A stretch of 64,000 nucleotides of DNA. Source: Acrocarpospora pleiomorpha (GTDB lineage: Bacteria > Actinomycetota > Actinomycetes > Streptosporangiales > Streptosporangiaceae). This document shows, piece by piece, positions 40,305-48,649 of this stretch (position 1 is its first letter; every line of letters starts with the position of its first letter). Below the pieces are notes generated by a model. It saw nothing but the letters and a program-made list of their open reading frames with translations, was not told where the DNA came from and made no database searches. Made by a program: the position numbers and the translations under genes. The DNA is taken from the NCBI RefSeq assembly GCF_009687885.1, contig NZ_BLAF01000061.1, forward strand, positions 1-64,000. The letters are read 5' to 3'.

Positions 40305-41279
40305 TCAGCGAACCGCCCAGCGGGCAATGATTCCGATTATCGCCATCGCGCCCAGGGCGACACCGACCCACAACGCCACCATGGAGATGGGCACCCCGCT
40401 GGACTTGGCGGCCGCGGCGGGCTTCGCCACGGCAGGCTGGGCAGGGGACGGCGACGCGACGACCTTGGCCGGGAGCGGGACCTCGTAGACCGGGCTGCCG
40501 ACCCCTTCCGAGCCGGTGAGCAGGGCCGATCCGTCCCGCGTGTACGTCACAGACTCCGACTGCGCGAGGGCCGGCATGGAAACTTTGGACACCAGTTTGT
40601 CCGGAGCTTTATAGATAGATGCGGAAAAATAGGTACGAATAACGAAGGTGTTGCCGTCAGGGGCGTACGCGGCGTCGGTGGCCATGATCGGCGCCTCACC
40701 GACTCGGCGCAGCACGTTGGTCCGGTCGGTACGGAGGACCTTCGGGGCCTGGTAGATCGAACCCACGAACTCCTTGGTGACCACGTAAAGGCGGCCCGTC
40801 TTGGGATGAACCATGAGCCCTTCGGCGTTCCGGCCGCCATCCGCGTAGCGGAACCGGTATCGCACGGCCTGCAACGTGGCATCCCTCATCCGCTGCGGCT
40901 CGATCACCTTATAAACGGAAATATCCGGCCATGCGCCTTCCAAATTGTCGCCGATGTCGGCGAACCACAGCACGCCGCGGCCGGTCTCGGGGTCCTTCGA
41001 CGCGGCCATCGCCTCCCAGTCCCGAGCCTCCGCCCCGGCCAGCGTGAACGTCGCCCGGGTCCGCCCGTCCATGCCCACCGCGAAGAACTGCGCCCCCGCG
41101 TCGCTGTCGTTGTGGGTGTAGATGATGTCCGGATGCGTCGGCGAGAGCGCGAGCCCGCTCGACTCGGTGATCCGCTTGTCCCGAAACTTGAACAAGATCC
41201 GCTCGGTGTCGTCCGCCGCCCAGGCGGGCGTGACCGTCACCACCCCGACCACCAGCATCACCAGCCCGATGACCTTCAC
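40305..41279 (-). CDS. Secreted, C-terminally anchored beta-propeller-like protein
   Basis: 324 residues from GTG 41279 (GGGGGGAG upstream). Signal peptide VKVIGLVMLVVGVVTVTPAWA, then a beta-rich domain with ITESSGLALSPTHPDIIYTH, NDSDAGAQFFAVGMDG, ARDWEAMAAS and FADIGDNLEGAWPDISVY, features of proteins of the esterase-like/SdiA-regulated propeller type that bind Ca2+ or phosphate esters. An Ala/Pro linker and a C-terminal membrane helix (VALWVGVALGAMAIIGIIARW) follow, ending in RWAVR. It is probably displayed outside the membrane. No catalytic assignment is possible. Confidence 0.75.
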   Translation of the reverse strand: MKVIGLVMLVVGVVTVTPAWAADDTERILFKFRDKRITESSGLALSPTHPDIIYTHNDSDAGAQFFAVGMDGRTRATFTLAGAEARDWEAMAASKDPETGRGVLWFADIGDNLEGAWPDISVYKVIEPQRMRDATLQAVRYRFRYADGGRNAEGLMVHPKTGRLYVVTKEFVGSIYQAPKVLRTDRTNVLRRVGEAPIMATDAAYAPDGNTFVIRTYFSASIYKAPDKLVSKVSMPALAQSESVTYTRDGSALLTGSEGVGSPVYEVPLPAKVVASPSPAQPAVAKPAAAAKSSGVPISMVALWVGVALGAMAIIGIIARWAVR

Positions 41280-41330
41280 CCGTGCTCCCCCCATGCGGCA
41301 ATCATTGCTGATAGTCCCCACGAGCGCTCG

Positions 41331-41348
41331 CCTGGAGTCCACTCCAGG
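41331..41348. promoter_or_regulatory. 18-bp palindrome in the divergent promoter region
   Basis: CCTGGAGTCCACTCCAGG: perfect 8-bp arms around CC, located 52 bases from the secreted-protein start and 17 bases before the aldo/keto reductase ATG. A TAAGCT hexamer (41353-41358) just after it could be the -10 of the reductase gene, so a bound repressor would control it. Regulator unknown. Confidence 0.5.
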
Positions 41349-41365
41349 TTCATAAGCTGAGGTCC

Positions 41366-42337
41366 ATGGAGTATGGACAACTAGGTCGCACTGGACTCAA
41401 GGTCAGCAAGCTCTGTCTGGGCACGATGAATTTCGGCCCGCACACCACCGAGGAGGACTCGTTCGCGATCATGGATCGCGCGCACGAGCTGGGGATCAAC
41501 TTCTTCGACACGGCCAACGTCTACGGCTGGAAAATGGGCGAGGGCGTCACCGAGCACATCATCGGGCGCTGGTTCGCCCAGGGCGGCGGTCGCCGGGAGA
41601 AGACCGTCATCGCCACCAAGCTGTACGGCTCCATGGGCGAATGGCCGAACGACACCTTCCTGTCCGCGCTCAACATCCGCCGCGCCTGCGACGCCTCGCT
41701 CAAGCGCATGCAGACGGACTACATCGACATCTACCAGGCCCACCACATCGACCGGAACACCCCGTTCGAGGAGTTCTGGGAGGCCATGGAGGTCCTGCGG
41801 ACCCAGGGCAAGATCCTCTATGTCGGTTCGTCCAACTTCGCCGGCTGGCACATCGCCAAGGCCCAGGAGGCGGCCCGCCGCCGCAACTTCCTCGGCCTGG
41901 TCAGCGAGCAGTCCAAGTATCACCTGCTGCAGCGCTCGGTCGAGCTGGAAGTCCTGCCGGCCTGCGAGGACTACGGGCTCGGGGTGATCCCGTGGAGCCC
42001 CCTCGCCGGAGGTCTGCTCGGGGGCGTCCTCCGGAAGATCGAGAAGGGCCGTACGGCCACGCCGGACCAGGAGGCCGAGATCGAGCGGCTCCGTCCGCAA
42101 CTGGAGCAGTACGAGGCGTTCTGCGATGAGCTGGGGGAGGATCCGGCGAATGTCGGCCTGGCCTGGCTGCTGCACCAGCGCGCGGTGACCGCTCCCATCA
42201 TCGGCCCGCGCACGGCCGAGCAGCTGGACGGGACCACCCGGGCTCTGGAGATCAAGCTCGACGAGAAGGCGCTGACCCGTCTCGACGAGATCTTCCCCGG
42301 CCCCGGGGGAACCGCGCCGGAGGCGTACGCATGGTGA
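41366..42337 (+). CDS. Aldo/keto reductase (AKR, Kv-beta/YhdN-like)
   Basis: 323 residues, TIM barrel. Catalytic residues: Asp and Tyr in INFFDTANVYG (about 47-57), Lys in KTVIATKLYG and His in IDIYQAHHID. NADPH-binding C-terminal signature: TAPIIGPRTAEQLDGTTRAL. AKRs reduce aldehydes or ketones with NADPH. The physiological substrate is not predictable. The gene's stop codon lies inside the first copy of a 17-bp tandem repeat, so the last residues (EAYAW) may have been changed by the repeat. Confidence 0.95.
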   Translation: MEYGQLGRTGLKVSKLCLGTMNFGPHTTEEDSFAIMDRAHELGINFFDTANVYGWKMGEGVTEHIIGRWFAQGGGRREKTVIATKLYGSMGEWPNDTFLSALNIRRACDASLKRMQTDYIDIYQAHHIDRNTPFEEFWEAMEVLRTQGKILYVGSSNFAGWHIAKAQEAARRRNFLGLVSEQSKYHLLQRSVELEVLPACEDYGLGVIPWSPLAGGLLGGVLRKIEKGRTATPDQEAEIERLRPQLEQYEAFCDELGEDPANVGLAWLLHQRAVTAPIIGPRTAEQLDGTTRALEIKLDEKALTRLDEIFPGPGGTAPEAYAW

Positions 42338-42396
42338 AATGAGCCGCATGGTGAAATGAGCCGCATGGTGAAATGAGCCGCATGGTGAAATGAGCT
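42329..42396 (+). repeat. Four perfect or near-perfect 17-bp tandem repeats at the reductase stop codon
   Basis: Unit GCATGGTGAAATGAGCC at 42329, 42346 and 42363 (identical) and 42380 (last base T). The first unit contains the TGA of the aldo/keto reductase. The array runs straight into the 36-bp palindrome that starts at 42394. Confidence 0.97.
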
Positions 42397-42429
42397 GGGT
42401 GCGCTGGTCAGCTGACCAGCGCACCCAGC
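42394..42429. terminator. 36-bp perfect palindrome, probable bidirectional terminator
   Basis: Arm GCTGGGTGCGCTGGTCAG (42394-42411) followed directly by its reverse complement (42412-42429). As RNA it forms a stem of about 15-16 bp on either strand. It separates the plus-strand aldo/keto reductase from the minus-strand genes after thpR; neither side has a U-run. Confidence 0.8.
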
Positions 42430-42491
42430 ACCACGATGAGCACGAGCAGGCCCAGCACGGCCGGCACCAGCCAGCGTCGAGGACGATCCAC
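42408..42491 (-). CDS. Possible 27-residue single-span membrane peptide
   Basis: GTG start ten bases after the thpR stop. It reads VDRPRRWLVPAVLGLLVLIV plus VLGALVS: a basic head and one hydrophobic helix. The last four codons lie in the 36-bp palindrome. Similar tiny membrane peptides occur in actinobacteria, but there is no clear ribosome binding site, so this is tentative. Confidence 0.4.
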   Translation of the reverse strand: MDRPRRWLVPAVLGLLVLIVVLGALVS

Positions 42492-42501
42492 GCCGACGAG
42501 C

Positions 42502-43059
42502 CTAACCGCGCCTACCGAGTGGGTAGTCCTCGATGGGTTCGTACCGAAGCGGCGGCCCGAGATGGCTGACAAACAGCTGCGCACTGGTCGCATCCCACGG
42601 CGTCCCCTCAAACCCACTCAACGCCTCCACCAGCGGCGCCAACTCCGCCGTCTTCCGCGACCTCGCAAGCGTGAAATGCGGCCGGTAGGCCCGCTCGTCA
42701 GGCCGCCCCACCCCCGCTCGCCGTGCCCCTGCCGCAACTGAACCGGCTAGCCTCGCCAGCCGTCCCGGTGCCCGCAAACTCAACCACAACGTGATCGCCC
42801 GACCAGGCCCGGTGAACGTCCCCGCCTTCCCTAGCGCCAGCGGAATCGGTTCATGATGCCCGGCCGCCCGCGCCAGCCTGACACTCAACTCCCGCCGCGC
42901 CTCATCTGGAACATCACCGAGAAAAGCCAGTGTGATATGCCGGTTGGCTGGCTCCACCCAGGTCAGCTCCGGCCAATTTCGCCGCAATGGCGCGACGGCC
43001 TGCTCAACTTCGGCCAGTACGTCGGCGGGCGGCACCAGGGCGACGAACATCCTACTCAC
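42502..43059 (-). CDS. thpR: RNA 2',3'-cyclic phosphodiesterase ThpR (2H family)
   Basis: 185 residues with the two HxT motifs of 2H phosphoesterases: HITLAFLG (about 41-48) and HFTLAR (about 128-133). The N-terminal MSRMFVALVPPADVLAEVEQ and FTGPGRAITLWLSL also fit. The enzyme opens 2',3'-cyclic phosphates, historically LigT. Normal length (~185). It lies upstream of a tiny membrane ORF and is divergent from the atypical island that follows. Confidence 0.93.
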   Translation of the reverse strand: MSRMFVALVPPADVLAEVEQAVAPLRRNWPELTWVEPANRHITLAFLGDVPDEARRELSVRLARAAGHHEPIPLALGKAGTFTGPGRAITLWLSLRAPGRLARLAGSVAAGARRAGVGRPDERAYRPHFTLARSRKTAELAPLVEALSGFEGTPWDATSAQLFVSHLGPPLRYEPIEDYPLGRRG

Positions 43060-43373
43060 CTGAGGATCCTTGCAGACCCGGCGAAAACACCTCCGACGAG
43101 GTCCCGAGCGCAGCGTTCATCAAAGCACGAGCGATCTCTTGCATGAGGCACCCTTTACACTCGGCTCGCTGGACCAGCGGTGAAACATACATCTACGGGA
43201 TACTCAGATTGACATGGAACTGGATAATTCCCTACATCAGGGTATATAACACCTACATCCATGAGACCGAAATTCGATGATATGTCGAGACCCCGAGATC
43301 CACTGGAAAGAATCTTTGACTGGTGGCACACTAATACGCAAATCCTGCAACGGGGACATCGAGGTCGACTCAT
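43060..43373. other. AT-rich intergenic region at the left edge of the atypical island
   Basis: 314 bases between thpR and the interrupted kinase gene. From about 43170 the composition becomes clearly less GC-rich (for example GGTATATAACACC and a TTGACA at 43209). It should hold promoters for both sides, but the TTGACA has no partner at the right distance (TATATA is 28 bases on). No tRNA or attachment site is seen. Confidence 0.5.
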
Positions 43374-44306
43374 TTGGGATGTGACGACGGTCTTTCGATA
43401 GTCATACTGGGAGACGTGCGATTGGAGATAGTCGCGCAGCTGGGAGCAGAGTCCTTCCGTGCGCTCCCAGGTGATCATCTGGAGTTCGGGAACATCGAGA
43501 GGATGGTCGGCGGGACGGCCGTCAGCCTGGCCGCCGAGGCCCGTTACTATTTTCGCGATGTGCGCATCATCTCCTGCATCGGAGACGATGACTTCACCAA
43601 GTCGATTGAGAATCACGTGCACGGTCTCGGCGTCAGAAACGCTTTGCTGCGCATCGAGAACCTGCCTAATAGCGTGTGCCTCACCATGCGGGACGCCGAG
43701 GGGTCCCGGATTCTCTTCGCCAATCAGCCCACTCCGGCATCCCGGCTCACCTTCGGTTACGTTCAGCGGCAGCTGTCAGACGGGCCGACTCCCGATCTGA
43801 TATTCGCGGATGGCTATCTGCTGCTGACCCCCGTGTCATAGGCGGCGGCTTTCGAGGTGGCCCACTCATGCAGATCGGCCCAGTCGAAATTCTGCCTGGA
43901 CCTGGTCCCGCATGAAATCGACAAATACCTGACAATAGCCGAAGTCTCTCCCATTATCAATGAATCCGACTACGTCATCACCGGTGCCCGCACAATCGCT
44001 CGCCTGCTACGACTGCCGGCACCCTATCCGTACCCCGCCGATGAGTTGGACGCGCTCAGCGGCAGCCTGGCCGAGAATTTTCCTGAATCGATAACCTGGT
44101 TTCTGCGCGCCGGTGAAAGGGACATCGAAGAGGCCGTGGTCGCGCAGGCCGGTCAGCTGCGTGAAAGATATCCCACGGGATACCTGCAGACCGCCCGGAA
44201 AAAGGGATTCGGCGACAGGCTGGCAGCGCGAGAACTGTCTGATGCCCTGGCCCGGCAACTGCAGTCAACGAGAAACCCGCCCAATAGCCAGCGTCACGGT
44301 CATTGA
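43374..44306 (+). pseudogene. PfkB-like kinase gene interrupted by an in-frame amber codon
   Basis: One continuous frame apart from TAG at 43839-43841. Part 1 (LSIVILGDVRLEIVAQLGAE, GNIERMVGGTAVSLAAEARY, IISCIGDDDFTKSIENHVHG, FADGYLLLTPVS) is a PfkB/ribokinase N-terminal half with its GG motif. Part 2 (AAAFEVAHSC.., KFCLDLVPHEIDKYLTIAEV, NESDYVITG) is the middle, and KKGFGDRLAARELSDALARQ is the C-terminus, where the usual GAGD active-site motif reads GFGD. So this is a nonsense-broken or readthrough gene. The start is unsure (TTG 43374). Related enzymes phosphorylate sugars or nucleosides. Confidence 0.7.
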
Positions 44307-44374
44307 CCAGGCGATCAGTCGTTATGGCCGTTCGGATCCACTAACACGTAACTCGGCGACACAGAGGAAGGCAC

Positions 44375-45184
44375 ATGAGTTACTCCTACGGCGTGCTGAC
44401 CGATGAAGATATTATCAGAGAAGCGTCCAACGGTTCCCTGATCGCGGAGAACTTCGACAAGAACAATGTTAAGCAGGCATGCTACGAGCTTCGGGCCAGC
44501 AGTATATATTATGACCTCAGCGCCAAAGAGCGAAGGCACCGGCTGTCCAAACCCGATGACCATGTATTACTGAAGCCCTATCAACTGGCCGTGCTCATAA
44601 CGTTGGAATCGTTGGATGTTCCGAATGACGTCATCTGCCGGATCTTGATGAAGGGCAGGCTGTTCTCCTTAGGTCTGTTACCGGTTAACACCTACGCGGA
44701 TCCAGGATTCTCGGGACGTTTGGGCATAGTCATCTACAATGGATCACCCAACTATGTGGGGATTCCCCAAGGCAGCGCTATCGCGAAGATTGAGTTCGAG
44801 CGCCTGAGCAAGCCGGTGCGGCGGGCATATGCCGGTCAGCATGGCTACCAGACGGAGATTTGGCCTATCCCCACCGATATGATACTCACCCCCGATCAGA
44901 TAAAACGGGATCCGCGGATCAAGTCGCCGATAGATGAGCTCAGGAGTTCATTCGGCGGCGACTTCGGCGCGGTCGTAGAGCGCGTTTTTCGCTATGAGCG
45001 GCTATTGATACTGTCTACGACGCTCTATGTAGGTCTATCAACGCTCATCGTGATTTACAGCCAATCACAAGACGCGCAGCTTTCCACGCTGACCGCCTTC
45101 GTTCTTGGCCTGATAACTAATCTCGCCAGCGGTATCCTCATGTATGCTGCGACCAAGATTCGGAGGAAGCGGTCACGGTATTGA
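44375..45184 (+). CDS. Membrane-anchored dCTP deaminase/dUTPase-fold protein
   Basis: 269 residues, ATG with AGGAAGG upstream. The Dcd/dUTPase beta-barrel runs over about 1-165: VLTDEDIIREASNGSL, QACYELRASSIYYDL and VNTYADPGFSGRLGIVIYNG match the deaminase family, with the DPGFSG substrate loop at 109-114. The residue at the position of the deaminase catalytic Glu (…VLEFYN in E. coli Dcd) is Val here (IVIYN), and the RSSLAR segment is altered to GRLFSLG, so classical deamination is doubtful. The C-terminus has two membrane helices (about 209-228 and 238-259) and a basic end. It is part of a gene set with NUDIX and OYE genes. Codon use is AT-richer than that of the flanks. Confidence 0.72.
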   Translation: MSYSYGVLTDEDIIREASNGSLIAENFDKNNVKQACYELRASSIYYDLSAKERRHRLSKPDDHVLLKPYQLAVLITLESLDVPNDVICRILMKGRLFSLGLLPVNTYADPGFSGRLGIVIYNGSPNYVGIPQGSAIAKIEFERLSKPVRRAYAGQHGYQTEIWPIPTDMILTPDQIKRDPRIKSPIDELRSSFGGDFGAVVERVFRYERLLILSTTLYVGLSTLIVIYSQSQDAQLSTLTAFVLGLITNLASGILMYAATKIRRKRSRY

Positions 45185-45275
45185 CCAGTAGGGCAGTTGT
45201 AAGCGCTTGACCGACCACGGCGTTCAGATCGCCACTGTATTTCATTCATGTGCATCGGCTGAAGGTGGAGTTCAT

Positions 45276-45743
45276 ATGGCTAGACTGGATAACGGCGCTC
45301 AATCAGAGGCCGCCGACGTCATGCGCGAACGGAAAATAAACGCCAATAGAAATGTCGCGGTGGTGGCTCTGCGAGATGAGGACGGGCGGGTGCTGATGAT
45401 CCGAACCTCGCGGCTGCCAAGCCGCTGGCAACCTATCGGCGGTGGCATGAATCCTGACGAGTCAAGTCCGGTGGACACGCTACGCCGCGAAGTCCGGGAA
45501 GAGGCGGGCATAGATCTGCTGCCCCAGGATCTTAGGCCGATCGTCGAGGCCCCGTACGACTTCGGTGAGGGCACCGTCTATTTCTTTGAGGCGGAAATCG
45601 GCGACCGGAAGTCCAAGATCCGGCTAGCTGAGAACGAGATCACGGAACACCGCTGGGTTACCGTGGACGAAGCCCGCCGGCTACCGGTATTCCCGGCAAC
45701 GGAAAAATTCCTGATCGTGCTACAGCAGGTCGATGAGCGCTAG
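45276..45743 (+). CDS. NUDIX hydrolase
   Basis: 155 residues from ATG 45276 (GGTGGAG upstream). The NUDIX box is present: GGGMNPDE, then SSPVDTLRREVREEAGIDLL (REVREEAGI is the metal-binding core); there is one residue more than usual between the first Glu and the REUxEExGU part. The N-terminus is helical and the domain begins at NRNVAVVALRDEDGRVLMIR. It hydrolyses a nucleoside diphosphate linked to another group. The stop overlaps the next gene's start by 11 bases. Functional link with the Dcd-like protein is suggested by position. Confidence 0.92.
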   Translation: MARLDNGAQSEAADVMRERKINANRNVAVVALRDEDGRVLMIRTSRLPSRWQPIGGGMNPDESSPVDTLRREVREEAGIDLLPQDLRPIVEAPYDFGEGTVYFFEAEIGDRKSKIRLAENEITEHRWVTVDEARRLPVFPATEKFLIVLQQVDER

Positions 45744-46914
45744 CGAACCCTCCCAATCAGCGGTCCTGCGGCCTTTTGAGTTGCGAACGGTTCGGCTGCG
45801 AAACCGACTGGGACTCGGTCCGATAAATCCGGGCAACTTCACGGGTGGTGGTTCCGGGGCTCGCCTGGCCAGTGAGTTCTACGCGGCATACAGCAATTCG
45901 GGCTTGGGTCTGGTTTATCTCGGCGGAGTGGCGATAAGCATTTCTGGACGTTCCAACCGGGATAGTTTCGTGTTGTCGCGCACATCCGGAAGGCGTGAGC
46001 TGGAGGAAGTCGCGGAAGCCGTCCATCGCGGTGGCGCCAAGGTAGCGGTCCAGCTCATGCATTCTGGACGACAGGCCTCACCCGACGAGATAGGTGCGCC
46101 TCTCATAGCGGCCTCGGCGTTGCCTTGCGAATTCTACCGTGAACTTCCGGTAGCGGCCTCACGCCGAGATATCGCCCAAGTTGTCGATTGGTTTCGCGAA
46201 GCCGCTCTCGTCGCCGAGAGCGCCGGAGCGGACATGATTGAGGTGCATGCGGCCCACGGTTATCTGATCTCCGGGTTCCTGTCCCGTTCGTCGAACCGGA
46301 GGACGGATGACTATGGCGGTTCGCTGCGCAACCGCTTCAGGTTGCTCGGGCAGATCACCTCGGCTATAAGGGAGGTCGTGACGTGCGACCTCGGAGTCCG
46401 GGTTAACGTGGCCGAAAACGCACACGGTGGGAGCGGGCTCGAACTGGCCGAGGTCATTGACGGGCTCGCCCTGGCGCTCGACTCGCTGGACTTCGTTTCC
46501 GTGAGCGCCGGTGTCTACACTCGTGGCCCGGATTGGATCATTCCGCGACGCAGTCTTGGGCCGACACTGTGGAAGGAGCATGCACGCAGTGTCAAGCACC
46601 AGCTGAACAGGCCGGTGTTCATCGCAGGGAACATCGAAGGAATTGATCAGGCTGCAACGCTGATCTCAGAGGGTTACGCCGATGTGGCGCTAATGGTCAG
46701 GTCTCTCTTGGCCGATCCCTATCTCCTCGCCAAATGGGGTCAAGGGTTGGCCGAAGACATCCAACCATGCACCGAGCTTTATCTCTGTAAATATCACTCG
46801 CGGGACAGGCGACATGTTCACTGCCCCCACAACCCCGTTCTGCGGGAGCTGCGGCGGGCGGAAACGAGATCGCGGCCCAGCGTGGGCGAAGCCTCTTCGG
46901 AGGGGCGCCAGTGA
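45733..46914 (+). CDS. NADH:flavin oxidoreductase, old yellow enzyme family
   Basis: 393 residues. TIM barrel with FMN binding: LRPFELRTVRLRNRLGLGPI, VAVQLMHSGRQA, the active-site pattern IEVHAAHGYLISGFLS with NRRTDDYGGSLRNRFRL, and FIAGNIEGIDQAATLISEGY. The C-terminus carries C-x5-C-x11-C (CTELYLCKYHS..HCPHNP), which resembles a remnant of the Fe-S-binding extension of longer OYE proteins, but the spacing is unusual. It reduces activated alkenes or nitro groups with NAD(P)H. Last gene of the island. Confidence 0.88.
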   Translation: MSASEPSQSAVLRPFELRTVRLRNRLGLGPINPGNFTGGGSGARLASEFYAAYSNSGLGLVYLGGVAISISGRSNRDSFVLSRTSGRRELEEVAEAVHRGGAKVAVQLMHSGRQASPDEIGAPLIAASALPCEFYRELPVAASRRDIAQVVDWFREAALVAESAGADMIEVHAAHGYLISGFLSRSSNRRTDDYGGSLRNRFRLLGQITSAIREVVTCDLGVRVNVAENAHGGSGLELAEVIDGLALALDSLDFVSVSAGVYTRGPDWIIPRRSLGPTLWKEHARSVKHQLNRPVFIAGNIEGIDQAATLISEGYADVALMVRSLLADPYLLAKWGQGLAEDIQPCTELYLCKYHSRDRRHVHCPHNPVLRELRRAETRSRPSVGEASSEGRQ

Positions 46915-47014
46915 AGCGGATCTGGGACGGGCGGACGTGACCGTTGTTGGTGTCTGGACATGCGGTCGCCGGTTGCCCTCCTCACACAAGCTGCGATGTG
47001 GGCGGACCACGCTG

Positions 47015-48541
47015 TCATCCTGGGAATGTGCTGTCGGGGAAACCGTTGGTGGTGGTGTTGGTGGGGAGGGAGATCTGGTCGCCTTCCGTCAGGCCGCCGG
47101 TGATCTCGATGTAGAGGTCGCTGCGAATGCCGGTGCGGACCGTTTTCTTTTGGCCGGTCTGGGTGGTGACGGTGGCTGTGCCGTCCGGGCCGGTCTGTAC
47201 GGCTCGCGCCGGGATATAGACGGCGTTCTCGGCTTCGGCAGTGGTTACCACGACGGTGGCGGATTGGCCTAGGAGTACGCCTTCGGGGTGTTTGTCGAAG
47301 GTGATGGTGACGCCGTACTGGACGAGTTGGCCGGTGGTGGTGGCGGTGGCGTCGATGTGGCTGACTTTGCCGGGGTGTTTGGTGGTTTGGTTGGTGGTGA
47401 GGGTTATTTCGGCGGGTTGGCCTACCTTGAGGTGGCCGATGTCGGATTGGGTGAACATGGCTTGGAGTTGGAGGTTGTCCAGGTCGCCGAGGGTGATGAA
47501 GGTGCCGGAGGTGTAGTCGGTGTCCACGGTTCCGGCGATGGAGAGGACGGTTCCGGCGGCGGGGGCCTTGATGGTGACTCCGGCCAGGGCCTCCTTGGCT
47601 TCGGCCAGGTCGGTGGTGGCTTGGCTGACGTTCGCTTCTAGTTCTGCTTCGGTGAGGGCTCTGCCCTGAGAGCTGCCGCCGCTTGGAGCGCCGCCGCCTG
47701 AAGCGCCGGTCTGTCGGGTTTGTGTGTCCTGAGTTCCTTGGCTGGGTTGGGTCGTGGCGCAGGTGGGGGTCGGGCTGGGTGCGGTGGGGGACGGGCTCGG
47801 GCTTGGCGCGGGGGGTTCGGTCTGGATGACGAGATCGCCGTCTTGGGATGCGGGCTTGTCGGGGTTGTCGTCGCGGCCGGGGGAGTCGGGCGGGGATCCG
47901 GCAAGGGCGGGTTCCACCGCCATGTCAGAGGAAGGCGAGGGTTGGGGCGCGCCGCTGGATCGCCCGGAGCTCGGGGTGGCGGAAGGTTTGGCGGTCGGGT
48001 TTCCACTGGGGTTCGCGCTTGGCTTGGCCGACGGGCAGGCTGACCCAGAACCGCTGCCAGCTCCAGAACCACTGCCTGTTCCAGAACCGCTACCGCCGGC
48101 AGAACCGCTACCGCTGCCAGTGCCGGTGCTGCCGCTCCCGGAGCTGCCACTACTGCTGGAGGTCGGGTTGTCGAGGGCGTATTCGGCCGCGGTGAGGGCC
48201 GCTTTGGCGGCGGTGTAGTTCTCCTTGGCGACCGTGTTGTCGATGCGGGCGAGGATTGCGCCCTTCGTGACCTTGTCGCCGATGGAGACGTAGATCTTCT
48301 TGACCTTGCCCTGCGAGGTGAAGGAGAGGTCGCGCATGCCGTTGTCGACCGTGGTCGCGGCGGCGGAGACCGAGGAGACGACGGTGCCCCGGGAGGCGGA
48401 GACGTACTCCAGGCGGGGGGCCGCGGCGGAGTCGTCGCCGGTCATATAGATCACGCCGGTGCTCACCAGGACGATCGCCGCCAGGGCGAGCCCTCCCTTG
48501 CGCAGGAGGGAGGACGGGCTGCTCGACATCATGGCGGCCAT
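47015..48541 (-). CDS. HlyD/MacA-type efflux adaptor with long low-complexity insertion
   Basis: 508 residues. An N-terminal membrane anchor (LALAAIVLVSTGVIYMT), the lipoyl/barrel-sandwich half (RDLSFTSQGKVKKIYVSIGD, KGAILARIDN), then about 130 residues of Ser/Gly then Pro/Ser-rich sequence between two helices (ENYTAAKAALTAAEYALDNP and LTEAELEANVSQATTDLAEA), followed by the second half and the beta-barrel (PAEITLTTNQTTKHPGKVSH). In a normal adaptor this place holds the alpha-helical hairpin. It is divergent from the MacAB operon and has no transporter partner of its own. Confidence 0.82.
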   Translation of the reverse strand: MAAMMSSSPSSLLRKGGLALAAIVLVSTGVIYMTGDDSAAAPRLEYVSASRGTVVSSVSAAATTVDNGMRDLSFTSQGKVKKIYVSIGDKVTKGAILARIDNTVAKENYTAAKAALTAAEYALDNPTSSSSGSSGSGSTGTGSGSGSAGGSGSGTGSGSGAGSGSGSACPSAKPSANPSGNPTAKPSATPSSGRSSGAPQPSPSSDMAVEPALAGSPPDSPGRDDNPDKPASQDGDLVIQTEPPAPSPSPSPTAPSPTPTCATTQPSQGTQDTQTRQTGASGGGAPSGGSSQGRALTEAELEANVSQATTDLAEAKEALAGVTIKAPAAGTVLSIAGTVDTDYTSGTFITLGDLDNLQLQAMFTQSDIGHLKVGQPAEITLTTNQTTKHPGKVSHIDATATTTGQLVQYGVTITFDKHPEGVLLGQSATVVVTTAEAENAVYIPARAVQTGPDGTATVTTQTGQKKTVRTGIRSDLYIEITGGLTEGDQISLPTNTTTNGFPDSTFPG

Positions 48542-48649
48542 CCTGGCGAGCGCGCGTCATGACCCGCTTAACCCTGCCTGAGAGTTGGCTGTGCGTGTTG
48601 GCAGCAAACCTTCAGGGACAGCGGAGCTGGACTCAAGCGGGGACCGGCA

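Noticed and set aside
40010-41360. Plus-strand ORFs opposite the HesB-like and secreted-protein genes
   Set aside because: Mirror ORFs with biased composition; the minus-strand frames have signal peptide, anchor and proper ribosome binding sites.
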